64,000 nt of DNA, from contig CM034310.1 in the NCBI GenBank assembly GCA_019925795.1, forward strand, positions 10,454,869-10,518,868, read 5' to 3'. The notes under the pieces were generated by a model. The model did not search any database and was not told the DNA's origin. It worked only from the letters and a program-made list of their open reading frames with translations. The DNA comes from Dendrobium chrysotoxum. Its lineage: Eukaryota; Streptophyta; Magnoliopsida; Asparagales; Orchidaceae. The translations under genes and the position numbers were made by a program. Of the stretch, positions 23,190 to 34,270 are shown piece after piece (the stretch's first letter is position 1; each line of letters starts with the position of its first letter).

Positions 23190-23520
23190 AATCCGGCGAC
23201 GGCTAAGCCACATGGAGGTATCTCATTGGCGGGACCAAAGGCGGAGGCAATCATTGTCGGCGGTGCCGCCAGCAATGATTGGGGCAATCACTGAACCGGC
23301 ACCGCGGTTTACTTAAACACGTCATCCCGCGTTCTGATCGTTGGATCTCCCGTCTTTTGAAACCAATGGCAGAGATGTCGTCGGATCGAGATCTAGGTGA
23401 TAAGCAGGACTGCGGGGTTAGGATCCATTATAATATGATGCGAATGGGGCCATTGATCGCGAAATCAACGGCCCAGAAAATGTACAGTTCATACATTTTT
23501 AAAACCGAGCCCTAATGATG
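23190..23520 (+). other. GC-richer island with a hairpin inside the non-coding element
   Basis: Abruptly less AT-rich than its surroundings. CAATCATTG (23248-23256) and CAATGATTG (23273-23281) form perfect 9-bp arms, and GGCGG/CCGCC pairs inside the loop extend a possible cruciform. Short open frames here show no family resemblance. It could be the promoter/R region of a large LTR; this is inference. Confidence 0.45.
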
Positions 23521-24699
23521 AAGAATACCTCGTTTTCAAAAATGGCTGAACCAAAACTTATAAAATTTTAAATATAACTTCTTTAGATGGAATACAATAG
23601 TGGGGGCTTGATTTTGCATTTTGAAACATAGTATACACGAAGTTATTTAACCCTAATGATTTTAAACTAGGGTTAGGGATATACCTCGGTAGGATTAACG
23701 GATTTAGATGCTTGAGGGCTTGTTGAATTTGTAGATTGTCCTAGAGTATTTGTTCAGAAGGCTTGACGAGCTGAAATGATCAGAATCACAATCTACAGTT
23801 CTGGAACGGTCTTTAAAGAAGGGTAGCCGGATGTTCGCCGTCGGTATCCCACAATCGCAGTATTTAGGCTTTTGAAATGGAGATTAGGCCTTTATGAGGC
23901 AAAACGAAATAAGGATTGGAGAGTTGAGACAGTAGGAAGTGAGAGAGTGTAGATTAGAGAATGAGGCTCTAAAAAGGGTTTTTACCATATTCAATTGATC
24001 TCAGCTACTTTGGACGGCTGTGATCAACTAGAGGGACTCCTAGATGGCTGCCACCTATCCCAGGTTAGTTAGAGCAGCAGGGAGTCAAAGGACCATGGTA
24101 CAATGACATGTAAAGGTGCCTTATCCTTGGGAGCACATGGGTTTGATTAGGAGCTTAAATCCGGGATTAGGAAGGCTTAAGGAAGGTTTAAGAACCTTCT
24201 AGAATGGGCTTGAATGGCTGGAGTGGTTTTAATTAAGAATGGTTAAATGCTTAGGGTAATTTAACCCTTTAGAAAACCATTTTGACCACCCATTGACTGT
24301 TTGACCAGTCAATGGGTGAATGAATGCTGATGTGGTAGTGGAATAAAAGTTTTGAGTTGATTGAGTTGGTTTCAAGAAAAACAAATGTCAAGTCAAGGGA
24401 TTGTGATTCAAGTCAAGCATGAAGGTTTGAAATGGATTTGACCAAATCCTCATGATTTGATTTGAACAAGTGAGATTTGACTTGGCTTGGTTTGAGTAAA
24501 TTAAAAATATCCAATTGAGTGGATCTTGATGATTTAAGAACTTGCTTGAATGAGATTTTAATATATATGGTGAATGTAGTTTATGTTGGCTGGATTTGAC
24601 CATACATGGGTATGGTTGACCAAGTCAACTGGTGATTGGGTCAAAGGGTCCAATCAAGTCCAAATCACTAAGACAAGTGATCAGGGGAGTTTAAAAGGG

Positions 24700-25300
24700 T
24701 TTGAATTTGATCTGGAGTTTGATTGGGTTTAAATGAGCTTAAGGGTTTAAGTTGGTCAACTTGAGTTGACCTGGTCAACCAGGTTGATCCAGGGTCAGGG
24801 TTTGGATTGAATCAGTTTGAAATTGTAAATGGAGTCTGGTAGATGTGTTTTCAAGGGTCAGATTGGTCATCTAGATCAAATGACCTATTTAGGTCCTTAA
24901 TGGGCTTAATGGGTCAACTATGTTGACTTGGTCAACAAGATTGACCCAGGGTCAGGGATTGGGTCCAACCAGTTCAGAATGATATTCTGAGTCTACTGGT
25001 GGTGATCTCAAGATCTGGAGAGGTTGTTTGGTCAAAATGACCTGTTTGGGCCCTTAATTGGTCATTGGGTCAACCCTAGTTGACTTGTTCAACCAGGTGG
25101 GTCTAGGGTCTAGGGTCTAGGAATGTGCTCAACAGATTTCAAATGACATTTGGAGGCGAATGGAGGTGGTCTCAAGGTCTAGGGAGGTCATTTAGTCAAA
25201 ATGACATATTTTGACCCTTAAAGGCCTGTTTGGTCAACCCGGGTTGACTTGGTCAACCAAGTTGACCCAGGTCTGGTTTTGGATCCAATAGATTTGATTT
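24700..25300. repeat. ~160-bp degenerate tandem repeat with GGTCAAC/GTTGACC dyads
   Basis: GGTCAACnnnnGTTGAC followed by TTGGTCAACCAGGTTGACCC-like text recurs with starts at 24754, 24912, 25068 and 25232 (spacings 158, 156, 164). Each is followed by AGGGTCnGGG text and later by TTGGTCAAAATGACC-like text. Every unit contains nested inverted repeats of GGTCAAC. Confidence 0.8.
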
Positions 25301-25979
25301 GATATTTAAAATTTGTTGGAAGTGGTTGCATTTGACTTGGAGCTCATTTGGTTCAAAGTGACTATTCATACCCCTAAGGGGTATTTTAGTCATTTTGATC
25401 CCTGGTCAACTGGGATCAAAGTGAGTCCAACAAAATATAGTTTATTACTCAAGAGGTCAGGATTAAAGGTATGGATGTGATTAGAGACTTTGGGTAAGTC
25501 TCTAAGGTCAGGATCCACTGGGTGGCAGATCTAGTGGCAAAGGCTATAAATATTTGAAGGGTTTACAACCTTTAGAAATTAATTCAATTTCTTGGGTTAG
25601 AGGCCTCATAATGGGCTCAAATTTGGAGGGTTACCTCTAGAGACATATCACATCAGTTTGAAACAGACATACCCTAAATCAGAGGTCATTTGATAAGGTT
25701 TTGAAGTGTTCAAAGATTTACTAGAAAAGGCTTTTAGGATTTAGACCTTTAGCCTTTAAATTTGATCTGGATTTCTGGTTTTGAGCAGGAGTTTGAGTTT
25801 GAATGATAGGGTTTGAGCTACCTAAATCATTTACTATTATTTAGGTGATTGTAGATGATTAGATAGGATTAAGATCAGGTCAAAGGCTGTGGCAACTGGA
25901 TTTAGGTTATTTAAAGATCAAGATTGGCCAGAGATTTGAATTGAATTAAGCTCTGAATTGATTTGAGTCTTGAATAGTC

Positions 25980-26590
25980 TGATTTAAAGTTTAGGTTGGC
26001 TTGAAGTTTGAATAGATTTGAGGTCTGGATAGATCTAAGGTCTAGTAGAATCCTAAGACCTAGATTAATCTGGAGTCTGGGTAGATCTAGGATATGGGTA
26101 GATCCTAGGACCTGAAGTATGGAAGAATCCTAAGGTCTAGGATCCAGGAGGTCTCTAGAATCTAAGAAACCCAAGGTTCTAGAATCTAAAAGAGTCTTAG
26201 GATCTAGAGTAGATCCTAAAGTCTGAATTCTAGGAAGATCCTAGGGTTTGGAAGTCCTAGGGCCTGGGGTCTAGAATGATCCTAAGATCTAGATGGATTT
26301 GGAGGAATCCTAGAGTCTAGAGTAGATCCTAGGGTCTAAGAAGATCATATGATCTAGAGTCTATCAGAATCCTAGGGTCTAGAGTAGATTTGAGGATCTG
26401 GAGTCTAGGAAGGAATCATAGGGTGTGGGTTAATCTCAAGATCTAGAATCTAGGGGCATCCTAGAATCTAGATAGATCTAAGATTTGATTTTAATCTGGG
26501 ATCTAAATTGATCATAGAGCTTGGCTTGATCTAAGATCAGATTGATCCTAGGGCCTGGATTTATCTGGAGTCTGGGCTGGGTCCTAATGA
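25980..26590. repeat. Short-period degenerate array of GATCCTAGGGTCTAGA-type units
   Basis: Strings such as GATCCTAGGGTCTA, TAGATCCTAAGGTCTAG and ATCTAGAGTCTAGG recur with irregular spacing of about 15-35 bp up to the 3' end of the 8.46-kb element. Looks like a degenerate minisatellite. Confidence 0.75.
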
Positions 26591-26614
26591 CCTCATGCAA
26601 AAATGAGGTCACCA

Positions 26615-27167
26615 TGCTGTCAAGAGAATTCTTAGATATCTACTAGGCACCCCAAACTTAGGAATTTGGTATCCTAGACACAGAACTACATTTGAAATCT
26701 TAGGGTATTTAGATTGTAAATTTACAGGATGTATGGTAAATAGAAAAAGCACCTCTAGTACCTATCAATTTATGGGATAATCCTTAGTTTCATGATCCAG
26801 TAGAAAACAAAATTTGATAGCCCTTTAAACGGCTGAAGCGGAATATATAGTAGTAGGAAGTTATGTTTCTCTAGTTCTGTGGTTAAGACAACAACTTTTA
26901 GATCTTGGACTATCTGTAGGTACCATCCCAATTATGTGTGACAATACTAGTGTAACTTGCATATCTAAAAATCCAATTCAACACTCACGTAAAAAGCATA
27001 TAGATATCAGGCATCATTTCATAAGAGATCATGTAGCCAAGGGAGATATCGAACTACACCATATAGCTACCGAAGATCAACTGGCTGATATTTTCATAAA
27101 ACCATTAGCTTATGACACATTTAGCACGTTGAGGACAACATTGGGTGTCATAGACGTTCATGCTTAA
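26615..27167 (+). pseudogene. Copia RNase H domain, 3' remainder of pol
   Basis: Begins with the second TGCTG copy and resumes with KRILRYLLGTPNLGIWYPRH, then LGYLDCKFTGCMVNRKSTS, LQTAEAEYIVVGS, IMCDNTSVTCISKNPIQHSR, KHIDIRHHFIRDHVAKGDIE and DQLADIFIKPLAYDTF, the standard Copia RNase H C-terminus, ending at a stop at 27165-27167. The domain normally removes the RNA strand during cDNA synthesis. Stops at about 26778 and 26790. The last 77 codons are open. Confidence 0.92.
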
Positions 27168-27289
27168 TAAAAAAAACTCTTGTATTTGTACTCATTTTTG
27201 TTTGTGTTGTTATTTTCTTAAGAAATTAAAAAAAAGGGTTTCTTAATCATCTCACACACATCTTTGTGGCACCAAAACCTAAAATTTTT

Positions 27290-27680
27290 TTGTATATCGT
27301 ACTATACGATACACAAATATACTGTATGATCCTCACAAATACACAAATCACACCCTTGAATTCAATCAACGATCCAGATTTACTTTCTGATATATATCGT
27401 ACTGTACGAACCATCACTCATACTGTACGATACACATTATTGCTCATCGTACTGTATGCTTCCTCTCTTCGTACTATATGATCCACATGTTAAAGTGGAT
27501 GGGGATGAATTTAAACTCGACTGGTACGATCATTATTGCTCTTTGTACTGTACGAATACCTATTTGTACTGTACAATACCTTTTGTTAAAGGTCGTACTA
27601 ACGACTCCTCAGGATGATCGAAATCTCTTAAGATCATCCAGTATGATCATGATTGTGCAGTACGATCCTGATTGTACTGT
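27290..27680. repeat. Palindrome array in the Copia 3' untranslated region
   Basis: About a dozen copies of the LTR palindrome motif (ATCGTACTATACGAT at 27297, CATACTGTACGAT near 27419, TTGTACTGTACGAA near 27542, GATCATCCAGTATGATC near 27633) lie between the RNase H stop and the polypurine tracts, outside the LTR. One copy (GATCATCCAGTATGATC) resembles the CC/GG form of the solo LTR. Confidence 0.75.
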
Positions 27681-28034
27681 AAGAATCCCGATAACTAGTT
27701 ATTTTTGCTTGTGTGTCTTGTATTTCTTTTTCTTGTACTACTTTTACTTTCCTATTTTATGTGTACTCCTTTTTTGTTGATATCATAAGGGGGAGAAGTT
27801 CTATATTATTTTTATTTGTATGCTATGTTATTTTCAAGTTGCTTATGGTTTGTTTATGTTGTGTTATTGTCAATCTCGTTATGTTTTGTTTATATTTAAA
27901 AAGAACAAAAATATTAAAATTAAAATTTTTTTGTTGTAAATCCTCCCATGTTTTAAATCTATCATCTAGTGAGGGCGAGCTAAGGAAGAAATAATATTTA
28001 TCTTGCCTATCAGATAACATTATTTGACATCATC

Positions 28035-28048
28035 AAAAAGGGAGAGAT
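28035..28048 (+). other. Polypurine tract before the 3' LTR
   Basis: AAAAAGGGAGAGA directly precedes the 3' LTR start at 28049. A second purine run (AAGGGGGAGAAG, 27787-27798) lies ~240 bp upstream, a two-tract arrangement known from some LTR elements. Primes plus-strand DNA synthesis in active relatives. Confidence 0.8.
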
Positions 28049-29868
28049 TGTTGCAATCTAAGACCCCGAGCATCTGATTTTGATGATGACAAATAATATT
28101 AACTGGATTACTACATTCTTTCTTGAAAAAAATATAGATGTTTATTTTTATCTGTGAGCACTAACATTTCAGGTAAGATACACACCGCTCAAGACTGTTG
28201 AAGACTCAAGACTGGGTAGAATAGGATGTAAAAGAATTTGTATTTTATTTTCTTTTATTTTTATTTGTTGAGTATGTCACAAAAGAGTGTATGCAAATAG
28301 GGTGACCATGAACACACACAGGGGGAGAGTTTCTTTTTTTTAAGTTAAAATTTTTTTTAAGAAAATCATATTGTACGATTTTTAATCGTACTATACGATA
28401 TCCCATTAAAACTCAGGCTTAACGGCTAATTCTACCAAATTAGTTTGTGAACTAATTGTACTGTATGATCGTGATCGTATTGTATAATTTGTTTCCATCT
28501 AAAAACCCTAGCTGTCAGCATAGTTTAGGTAAGATTTTAAATTTAATTTTTTGAACTAATCGTACTGTACGATTCTAATCATATTGTACAATTATTTGAA
28601 ATCTTGCCAAAATTATCCTCCATAATCAAGAAATTAAATCTTGGTTTCTTAATTACTGTCATTCGTACTGTACGATATGAATCATACTGTACGATGTCAG
28701 AGATGATTTTGGTCATCCCATCGATCATACCAAACGAAACCATAATTTTTTAAACTATTCTTCATGGATAATATTTATATCATTCAAGACAATGATCTGA
28801 ATTGAACAATTCATATTGTACAAAGTGTACAGTGCGAGATGATTTATAGAGATGAATTCGATCGTCCCATAGGTCATCCCGTATGAATAGTTAAAAATAA
28901 AGCGATTGTCCAGTACTATCTCTTGATCGTACTGTACGATGTTCGTAAAATTTGTGAACTATTTATCTACCTTTGTACTAGACGAAACTAATTTTGAACT
29001 GATCATACTATATAATATTGGATCGTACTGTATGAACAAAATCATATGAATTGAGTTATTAGGTTTTATGAAGCCTAATTTAAAAAAAGTTTTTCTTATT
29101 GAGAGAGTTAGTTCTTGTGATTGCTGTGTGAAGAAGAGGAGCATGATTGTTGAAGGAACTCTTGAGAGGGAGCTTTTGAGGAAATCCAGGGTTCGTGAGA
29201 GGAAGAAGAAGGTAAGCTTGAGGTTAAGGGAGAAGGAGTGTGAGTGGATCACACAGTTGCTTTGAGCTAGCTGTACGCTTGCTCCTCTTGTGGCCTTAGT
29301 GAGTCTTGTGGAAGCTCTCTAGGGAGAGAGGCTTCAAGGTCAATGTCCTCAAGGTTCTCTGCCTTCTCCAGGAGGGACATAAAGGAGAAGGTCCACTGCC
29401 ATCACCAGGAGGGTGACATAGCATCTGGCACTCCGCCACACCGGGGAAGGTGAAAGTGAGTTTTATAAAGGCTTCTCTGCCTTGCTGTGGCAGCAGAAGG
29501 AGAGTCAACTTTTAGTAGTATAATACTCAGAGTGGAGGACTCTAGGAAGTGTACATAGGTTAAGTGACCGAACCACTACAAAAATTTCTGGAGTGCTTTT
29601 TCCATTTTCCCTATTTTTACTTTTCGTGCATTTATTTTCTATGTTAACTACTTGGTGAAATGTCTAATTTTAGCTTTTCATTATAAACTTTAAAATTATT
29701 TCACCCCTCCTGTAATTGTGTACGAATCATTAGCTTCTGCATTTGACTAGTTAAGTTTTAATTATAAAATTTTGAAAAATCCTTTAAAAACTAGAACTTG
29801 TGTTTAGGATTTATTTTTTAAAATATCAATTCACCCCCCCCCCCCTCTTAGCGCATCTCATACTTTCA
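28049..29868 (+). repeat. 3' LTR of the Copia element
   Basis: 1820 bp, starts TGTTGCAATC and ends CTTTCA. Same order as the 5' LTR: palindrome array about 28365-29035, conserved GTGACCGAACCACTACAAAAAT box near 29565, and a 12-base C run at 29834-29845. LINE A sequence resumes at once at 29869. Confidence 0.93.
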
Positions 29869-30800
29869 ATTTCCCCCTCTTACTTTAGTATTAATATCAT
29901 AAGTGATCTCTTGGGCAAGGAGAACATTGTCAAAAATGCTCCTACCTTTCACAAAACCAGTTTGAATATAAGAAATAATTCTAAGCAAAATATTAACCAA
30001 TCTAGTAGAAATAATTTTAGAAAAAAGTTTATTAAAAAAAGGAGCACAGGCTAATCGGTCTAAAATCATTCCAATTATTTGCAACCTCCTTTTTACGAAT
30101 TAAAATAATATTAGTAGAAGAAAAAAAAATTAAAGATAAGGGTTACCAGCAAAGAATTCTTTAACAGCCTCCAACACATCCAACTTAATGAAATTCCAAG
30201 TTTTCAAAAAGAATTTAGTAGTGAAACCATCATGCCTAACAACGGAATTCCCATTCATATCATTAATAACATTCCAAACTTTGGCCTCAGAAGGAGGTTG
30301 AATAAGTAATTGATTCTCACAATCACTAATACTTTGACGAATTGATAATAGGAATAATGTTAACATTATTATTAAAGATATTTTTAAAGTGCTTAATCCT
30401 TGAGTTGAAGATCAAATCCTCATTATCAAAAACCTTCCCATCATTGTTAACAATTATTCTTATCCCCCTCCATAATGATTTTAGAAGTAGATTTCTGCCT
30501 CCAGAAAATTTTCTCCTGATTTTACAATTGAAAGAGAGACACTTTAACATTATTAAGACTAGTAAGATTGTCAATAATAGGATTATCCAAATACACCTTA
30601 TCCAACTCAATCACCTTATTTTCAGTTTTCTTAATATTAGCAAAATTATTTTTAAAAATATTTTTATTCCACCATCTTAGGACCTGCTTCAACCTACTCA
30701 TTTTGGCCAAAAATCTAATATTATTATTAGGAAAAATAAGAGCATACCAGTTAGTTTGAATCATATTCATAAAATCATTATGAGATAACCACATATTTTA
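29869..30800 (-). pseudogene. Reverse transcriptase N-terminal half of LINE A
   Basis: Minus-strand pieces: RLKQVLRWWNKNIFKNNFAN, a SIxEAKVWNVINDMNGNSV/GFTTKFFLKTW region (LINE B: EIWMAIKDMNSDS...GFTTKFFQKTW), APFFNKLFSKIISTRLVNIL and TGFVKGRSIFDNVLLAQEI. It is cut at 29868 by the Copia insertion within a segment that LINE B reads as DNAIFKIDITEAYDNLNW. Several frameshifts. Confidence 0.88.
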
Positions 30801-30839
30801 AAATCTGAAGGCAGAAGGAGTAGGAGATCTATTAGCATT

Positions 30840-31513
30840 AATAGTCACAAGTAAGGGAGCATGATCAGTAGCTAGTTCTACTCAAATGTTCCACATGATT
30901 CATAGCAAAATCAACAATCCAATCATTATTGAATAAGATCCTATCCAGTCTTTGCCACAAAGTGGCTCTACTCCAAGTAAAATCACCCCCAAAAAAACTA
31001 ATGTCATGTAAATTGCAATATGTAATCATGGAGTTAAAGTCCTCCATGGCATTAATATTGGGGGGATTATCCCCCAATCTCTCAAAATCATTAGAAATAA
31101 TATTAAAATATCTACCCACACACCACAGACCATTAGTACTTAGAAAAAAATTAGTAAATTGCTCCCAAAGGAGCAGCCTGCCCAACCTAGAATACATCAT
31201 ACACAGAAGAGGCATTACACTTGAAATTAAGGAATGAAATTTAAACATGAACAACTTGATAAAAGTCAGAAATAATATTCACATTAATAACACTATTTCA
31301 CATAATTCAAATTTTATTAGAATAGTTAGCATACTTCATGGAAAACCCCAAGCAAGAGGAAGTAAAATCAAGCTTATCAATAGATATAAAAGGCTCAATT
31401 AAAACCAACAACTGCATATTATGCACTCTACATAAATTTCTAACTTTAACTCTAACATCTGCCCCCCCCCCCCCCCCAATACCCCTCACATTCCACATAA
31501 GAGCCTTAACCAT
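30840..31513 (-). pseudogene. Endonuclease domain relic of LINE A ORF2
   Basis: ORF2 opens MVKALMWNVRGIGGGGGADV, the N-terminal NxRG motif of APE-type endonucleases; the glycine run is a 16-base G (plus-strand C) tract at 31462-31477 and is longer than the sequence of LINE B. After a frameshift, CVGRYFNIISNDFERLGDNP stands where functional copies have GGDFNxI; the catalytic GGDFN is lost. FTWSRATLWQRLDRIL follows. The enzyme nicks target DNA for target-primed reverse transcription. Confidence 0.88.
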
Positions 31514-31604
31514 TACAATCTTTAGAAGTAGTTTGAGCTCTAGTCAAACGAGACATAGAAGATAATGGAACTTTCACATTTTTCCCTTTCTTTTTACCAT
31601 CCTC

Positions 31605-32838
31605 TTATTTAGTTTTAGATGTAGTATCAACATGATTGGAAGAAATAGAATCCACTTTTTCAACATTATTTATGTGATCCTCCCTCATCGGTTCCGGTAT
31701 AGATTTAGGAATAAATTCCCCTTCTTCACAATCCTCATTAGAAACATCCCCCGCTTCCAAAACTCCCTTAGTATTATCCACTTCTCTATTAGGATCCAGA
31801 AGTGATTGAGAATGGGGTAATTGAGGATTATCAGCATTTTGAAGCATATAATCAATTGAAACATAAATGCTAGGGACTTTCTCACCCTCATTGCAAACAT
31901 CCATGCTAGAAGAACACTTCTTGGCAAGAACAATTTCTCTGTTTTTCGGAAGGTCCAATTTGAAATTAACATCATTCCCATGAATTTCATTAGGAGAAGG
32001 AGGCTCTACATGATCCAAAATGGTAGGATCGTTATCATTCCCCTTGGGCAAAGTATCTCTCAAATTAGAATCAGCCTTCCCCACAAATGTGTTTGATGTT
32101 TTTTTTTTTTTCAAATTCGGATGTAATTTAAAGCATTCAGATAAAGCATGACCATGAACCTTACAATGAGAACACAAATCAGATACTATTTCAAATTCCA
32201 CTTTTTGTAAATAACCAAACACTTAGGATCCAACCCAAATCTCCTTCGCATGTTTTTTTTTTTGTAATATCGACTTCAACTAGAACCCTAGCCATAGAGG
32301 GTCGGGTCCTAGATGTCGTCACCTAGTCGGTCTACAATGGACGAACAAAAATTGAGCCAAGAACATGTAAAACCTTTGGATTGAAAAAATGTAAATGCAA
32401 ATTAAGAATCAAAATCCAAATCGGCACTATGGGAGATTCCTCTCTAATGTCAAAAAAAGGAGTCCATTTAAGAATACACATATGACAGTTGTTGATAAAG
32501 TAAGCTCTTCTAGCAAAAATCCTACTGTAATATGAAGCGTTAGAAAGCTGAATCGCAACATGTCGAGAGTCCAACAAACCCACAAAGTAAAAACAAGACA
32601 ATTTTAGGCTACTGAAAAAATGGCGAATCGTATCAAGGTTCGGGCGATGCAAGCCAAATTTACCAACTAACATAAATTGAAATGGAGAAGCAAGTTTAAT
32701 AACCTCTTCATCAGATAGAAGCACAGCTGGCACACCATTGAAAATAGATTGGGTTAAAGTTGGAAGAGTATCACGTGCCGAAGTATTTCCAGAGAGAACA
32801 TCTTTATTCATGTCATTTTCTATTATACAAAGATACAT
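31605..32838 (-). pseudogene. ORF1 of LINE A: DUF4283 and zinc-knuckle protein
   Basis: From ATG 32838 (or the ATG at 32811) the protein has a DUF4283 domain: FQFMLVGKFGLHRPNLDTIR, FVGLLDSRHVAIQL, KWTPFFDIREESPIVPIW and LHFFNPKVLHVLGSIF. Two stops near 32320-32333 and an 11-A run near 32260 break it; the frame between reads TSRTRPSMARVLVEVDI and then AKEIWVGS, as in the family. A CX2CX4HX4C knuckle (CSHCKVHGHALSEC) starts at about 32168, followed by an acidic, low-complexity tail. It is the nucleic-acid-binding protein of plant L1 elements. Confidence 0.9.
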
Positions 32839-33388
32839 ATATAATATTCTAGTCCAATATAATTTTAAGATAATTTTTAAAATAAAAATACATTTTTTTA
32901 ATAAATAATATTATTCATTTCTCAATTTAGCAAAATAAAATAAAAATTATTTTAATGCAAGATTTAGACCAAGTGATCACTTAATATATTGCTTTCAGTA
33001 CATTCTGTCATAATTTGAATGAGTTCTAAATGGCCTAAAGTATGTCATAGAGATTATGGAAAGCAAAATTAAATGAGAAGAAGTGAAATTCTCTTTGCTA
33101 ACATGCATGCACATTATCTAACGTAGAGTGAGACATTTGCCAATTTTATGTAGGCAAAGATATCTTATATTGTGATAATTTAAAAGCAACATGCGAAAAA
33201 AAAAAAAAAAAATTCAACAGCAAAAAAAATAAGATTTCTTGTGAATCCGCTTTCAATTAAAATACTCAAACATAAAAAATGTTTTCAAATAAAAGAATCC
33301 AACTTCAAAAAGACATATGAAGTTGAAATATGTAAAAGGAAAATCTAAAGAGAAGTTCAGATGACAAACAAAAAAAGGGTTAAGTCTT
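32839..33388. other. Spacer between LINE A and LINE B
   Basis: AT-rich, with an 18-base A run near 33196. No gene or repeat recognised. Confidence 0.6.
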
Positions 33389-33417
33389 TGCTTCTTTCTC
33401 GATTTTTTTTTTTTTTT

Positions 33418-34270
33418 GGGAAACCCTCTGTCAGGCCTTCGTATTAATTAAAAAGGGGATTACAAGGTCCTTAAAAGGACCTCCAGCTCACTACTGCTCA
33501 AAAGAGCTACACAAAAAATGCAAAAAGAACCTAAGAGCCAGAAGTCCTTACTAAATAAAAGTACATGCAAGCCTAGAAACATTCTACGGAAAACTAAAGT
33601 AACAGACCACATGGAGAAGATGATGAGTGTCACATTCAGCGCAATCTTCTCGACCAAAAATTGTCCCTGCACAAAACGAGAAAGAATCTCCAAAAACCTG
33701 CACAAAAAGAGGCCTGCAGGGACAGTGGTAGTGAATAGATAATAAAAGAAAGGGAACACATCAGAAAAAGGATTAGTAGATAAGTGATCAAATATTCTTT
33801 TGAACAAACTATAAAAACTTAAAGAAGCTTCCAAAGAGGTTAGGATATTGTTCCAATATTGGTTTTGAGTATTGTTCACATTGTTCCTATAACCCCAAAG
33901 GTATTTCTGATGAATATTATCCGCATAAACCGAAATCCTAGAAGAATAAAACTCCTCATTGGTAAAAAAAAATTGTATACCAAATTGCAATGATGCAGCA
34001 AACTACAGTTCAGGGAGGTAGCAATTGATTCCCAAGAGCAACTGTCGCTTTTGCCCACATACAAAAATCGACCAGAATTATAAAAGTAAACCTGAAGAGC
34101 ATGAACTTCCTGATGCGCCCAGATGCAGTTCCAAAAATCCAAAAGAAAAAGCGAAAAAACACACAAATGATCCTCATGCTTAACTATAAACTAGTCTTCA
34201 ACATACTTGTTAGGTATAGTCTACTAGAACAAAAAGAGCCACTCCAGCAAACAACAATAAAAATGAAAAT
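33418..34270 (-). other. 3' untranslated region of LINE B (distal part)
   Basis: Together with 35971-36141 it forms a ~1.0-kb 3' untranslated region. Near the end the sense strand has GAGCAGTAGTGAGCT and a perfect dyad AGGTCCTTTTAAGGACCT, partly kept in LINEs A and C at the same position, a candidate 3' hairpin for reverse transcriptase recognition. Open frames here are not conserved. Confidence 0.7.

Larger units (their letters stand above)
18154..26614. mobile_element. 8.46-kb non-coding TG...CA element inserted in the Copia RT gene
   Basis: It starts TGTTG and ends GTCACCA, and is flanked by a perfect 5-bp target duplication TGCTG (18149-18153 and 26615-26619). Removing it plus one TGCTG restores contiguous Copia pol. 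No gag, pol or transposase wording was found on either strand. Contents: moderately AT-rich 5' part (18154-20580), extremely AT-rich part (20620-23190), a GC-richer island (23190-23520), a ~160-bp tandem array (24700-25300) and a short-period array (25980-26590). No second LTR copy was seen by eye. It is either a giant solo LTR, unusually long, or a large non-autonomous LTR derivative (LARD-like). Confidence 0.8.
12660..29868 (+). mobile_element. Copia (SIRE-like) LTR retrotransposon nested in LINE A
   Basis: A 17.2-kb element starting TGTTG and ending TTTCA, with LTRs 12660-14493 and 28049-29868, an initiator-tRNA primer site, gag, protease, integrase, RT and RNase H in Copia order, and a polypurine tract. 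The internal region is inflated by the 8.46-kb insertion at 18154-26614; without it the element is about 8.7 kb. The LTRs differ at roughly 20 of the first ~185 bases by eye, so insertion is old. Flanks are GATAT (12655-12659) and ATTTC (29869-29873); only a weak ATAT/ATTT target duplication remains. Every gene is broken. Confidence 0.93.
29869..32838 (-). mobile_element. LINE A, 5' part
   Basis: Continuation of the LINE split at 12659/12660. Going 5' to 3' on the minus strand: ORF1 with DUF4283 and zinc knuckle, ORF2 endonuclease, then the N-terminal half of RT. With the 3' part the LINE is about 6.9 kb, and since ORF1 is complete at its N-terminus the copy seems near full length. The exact 5' end is not visible. 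Confidence 0.9.

Noticed and set aside
23128..23515. Two overlapping short frames (62 and 78 codons) in the GC-richer island
   Set aside because: No family motif, and the island lies within a non-coding LTR-type element.
12655..29873. A clear 5-bp target duplication for the Copia element
   Set aside because: GATAT and ATTTC do not match; only ATAT/ATTT remains, so the insertion is inferred from LINE continuity instead.
33460..33990. A 176-codon open frame on the minus strand
   Set aside because: Falls in the 3' untranslated region of LINE B, no family resemblance, and differs from the frame in LINE A.
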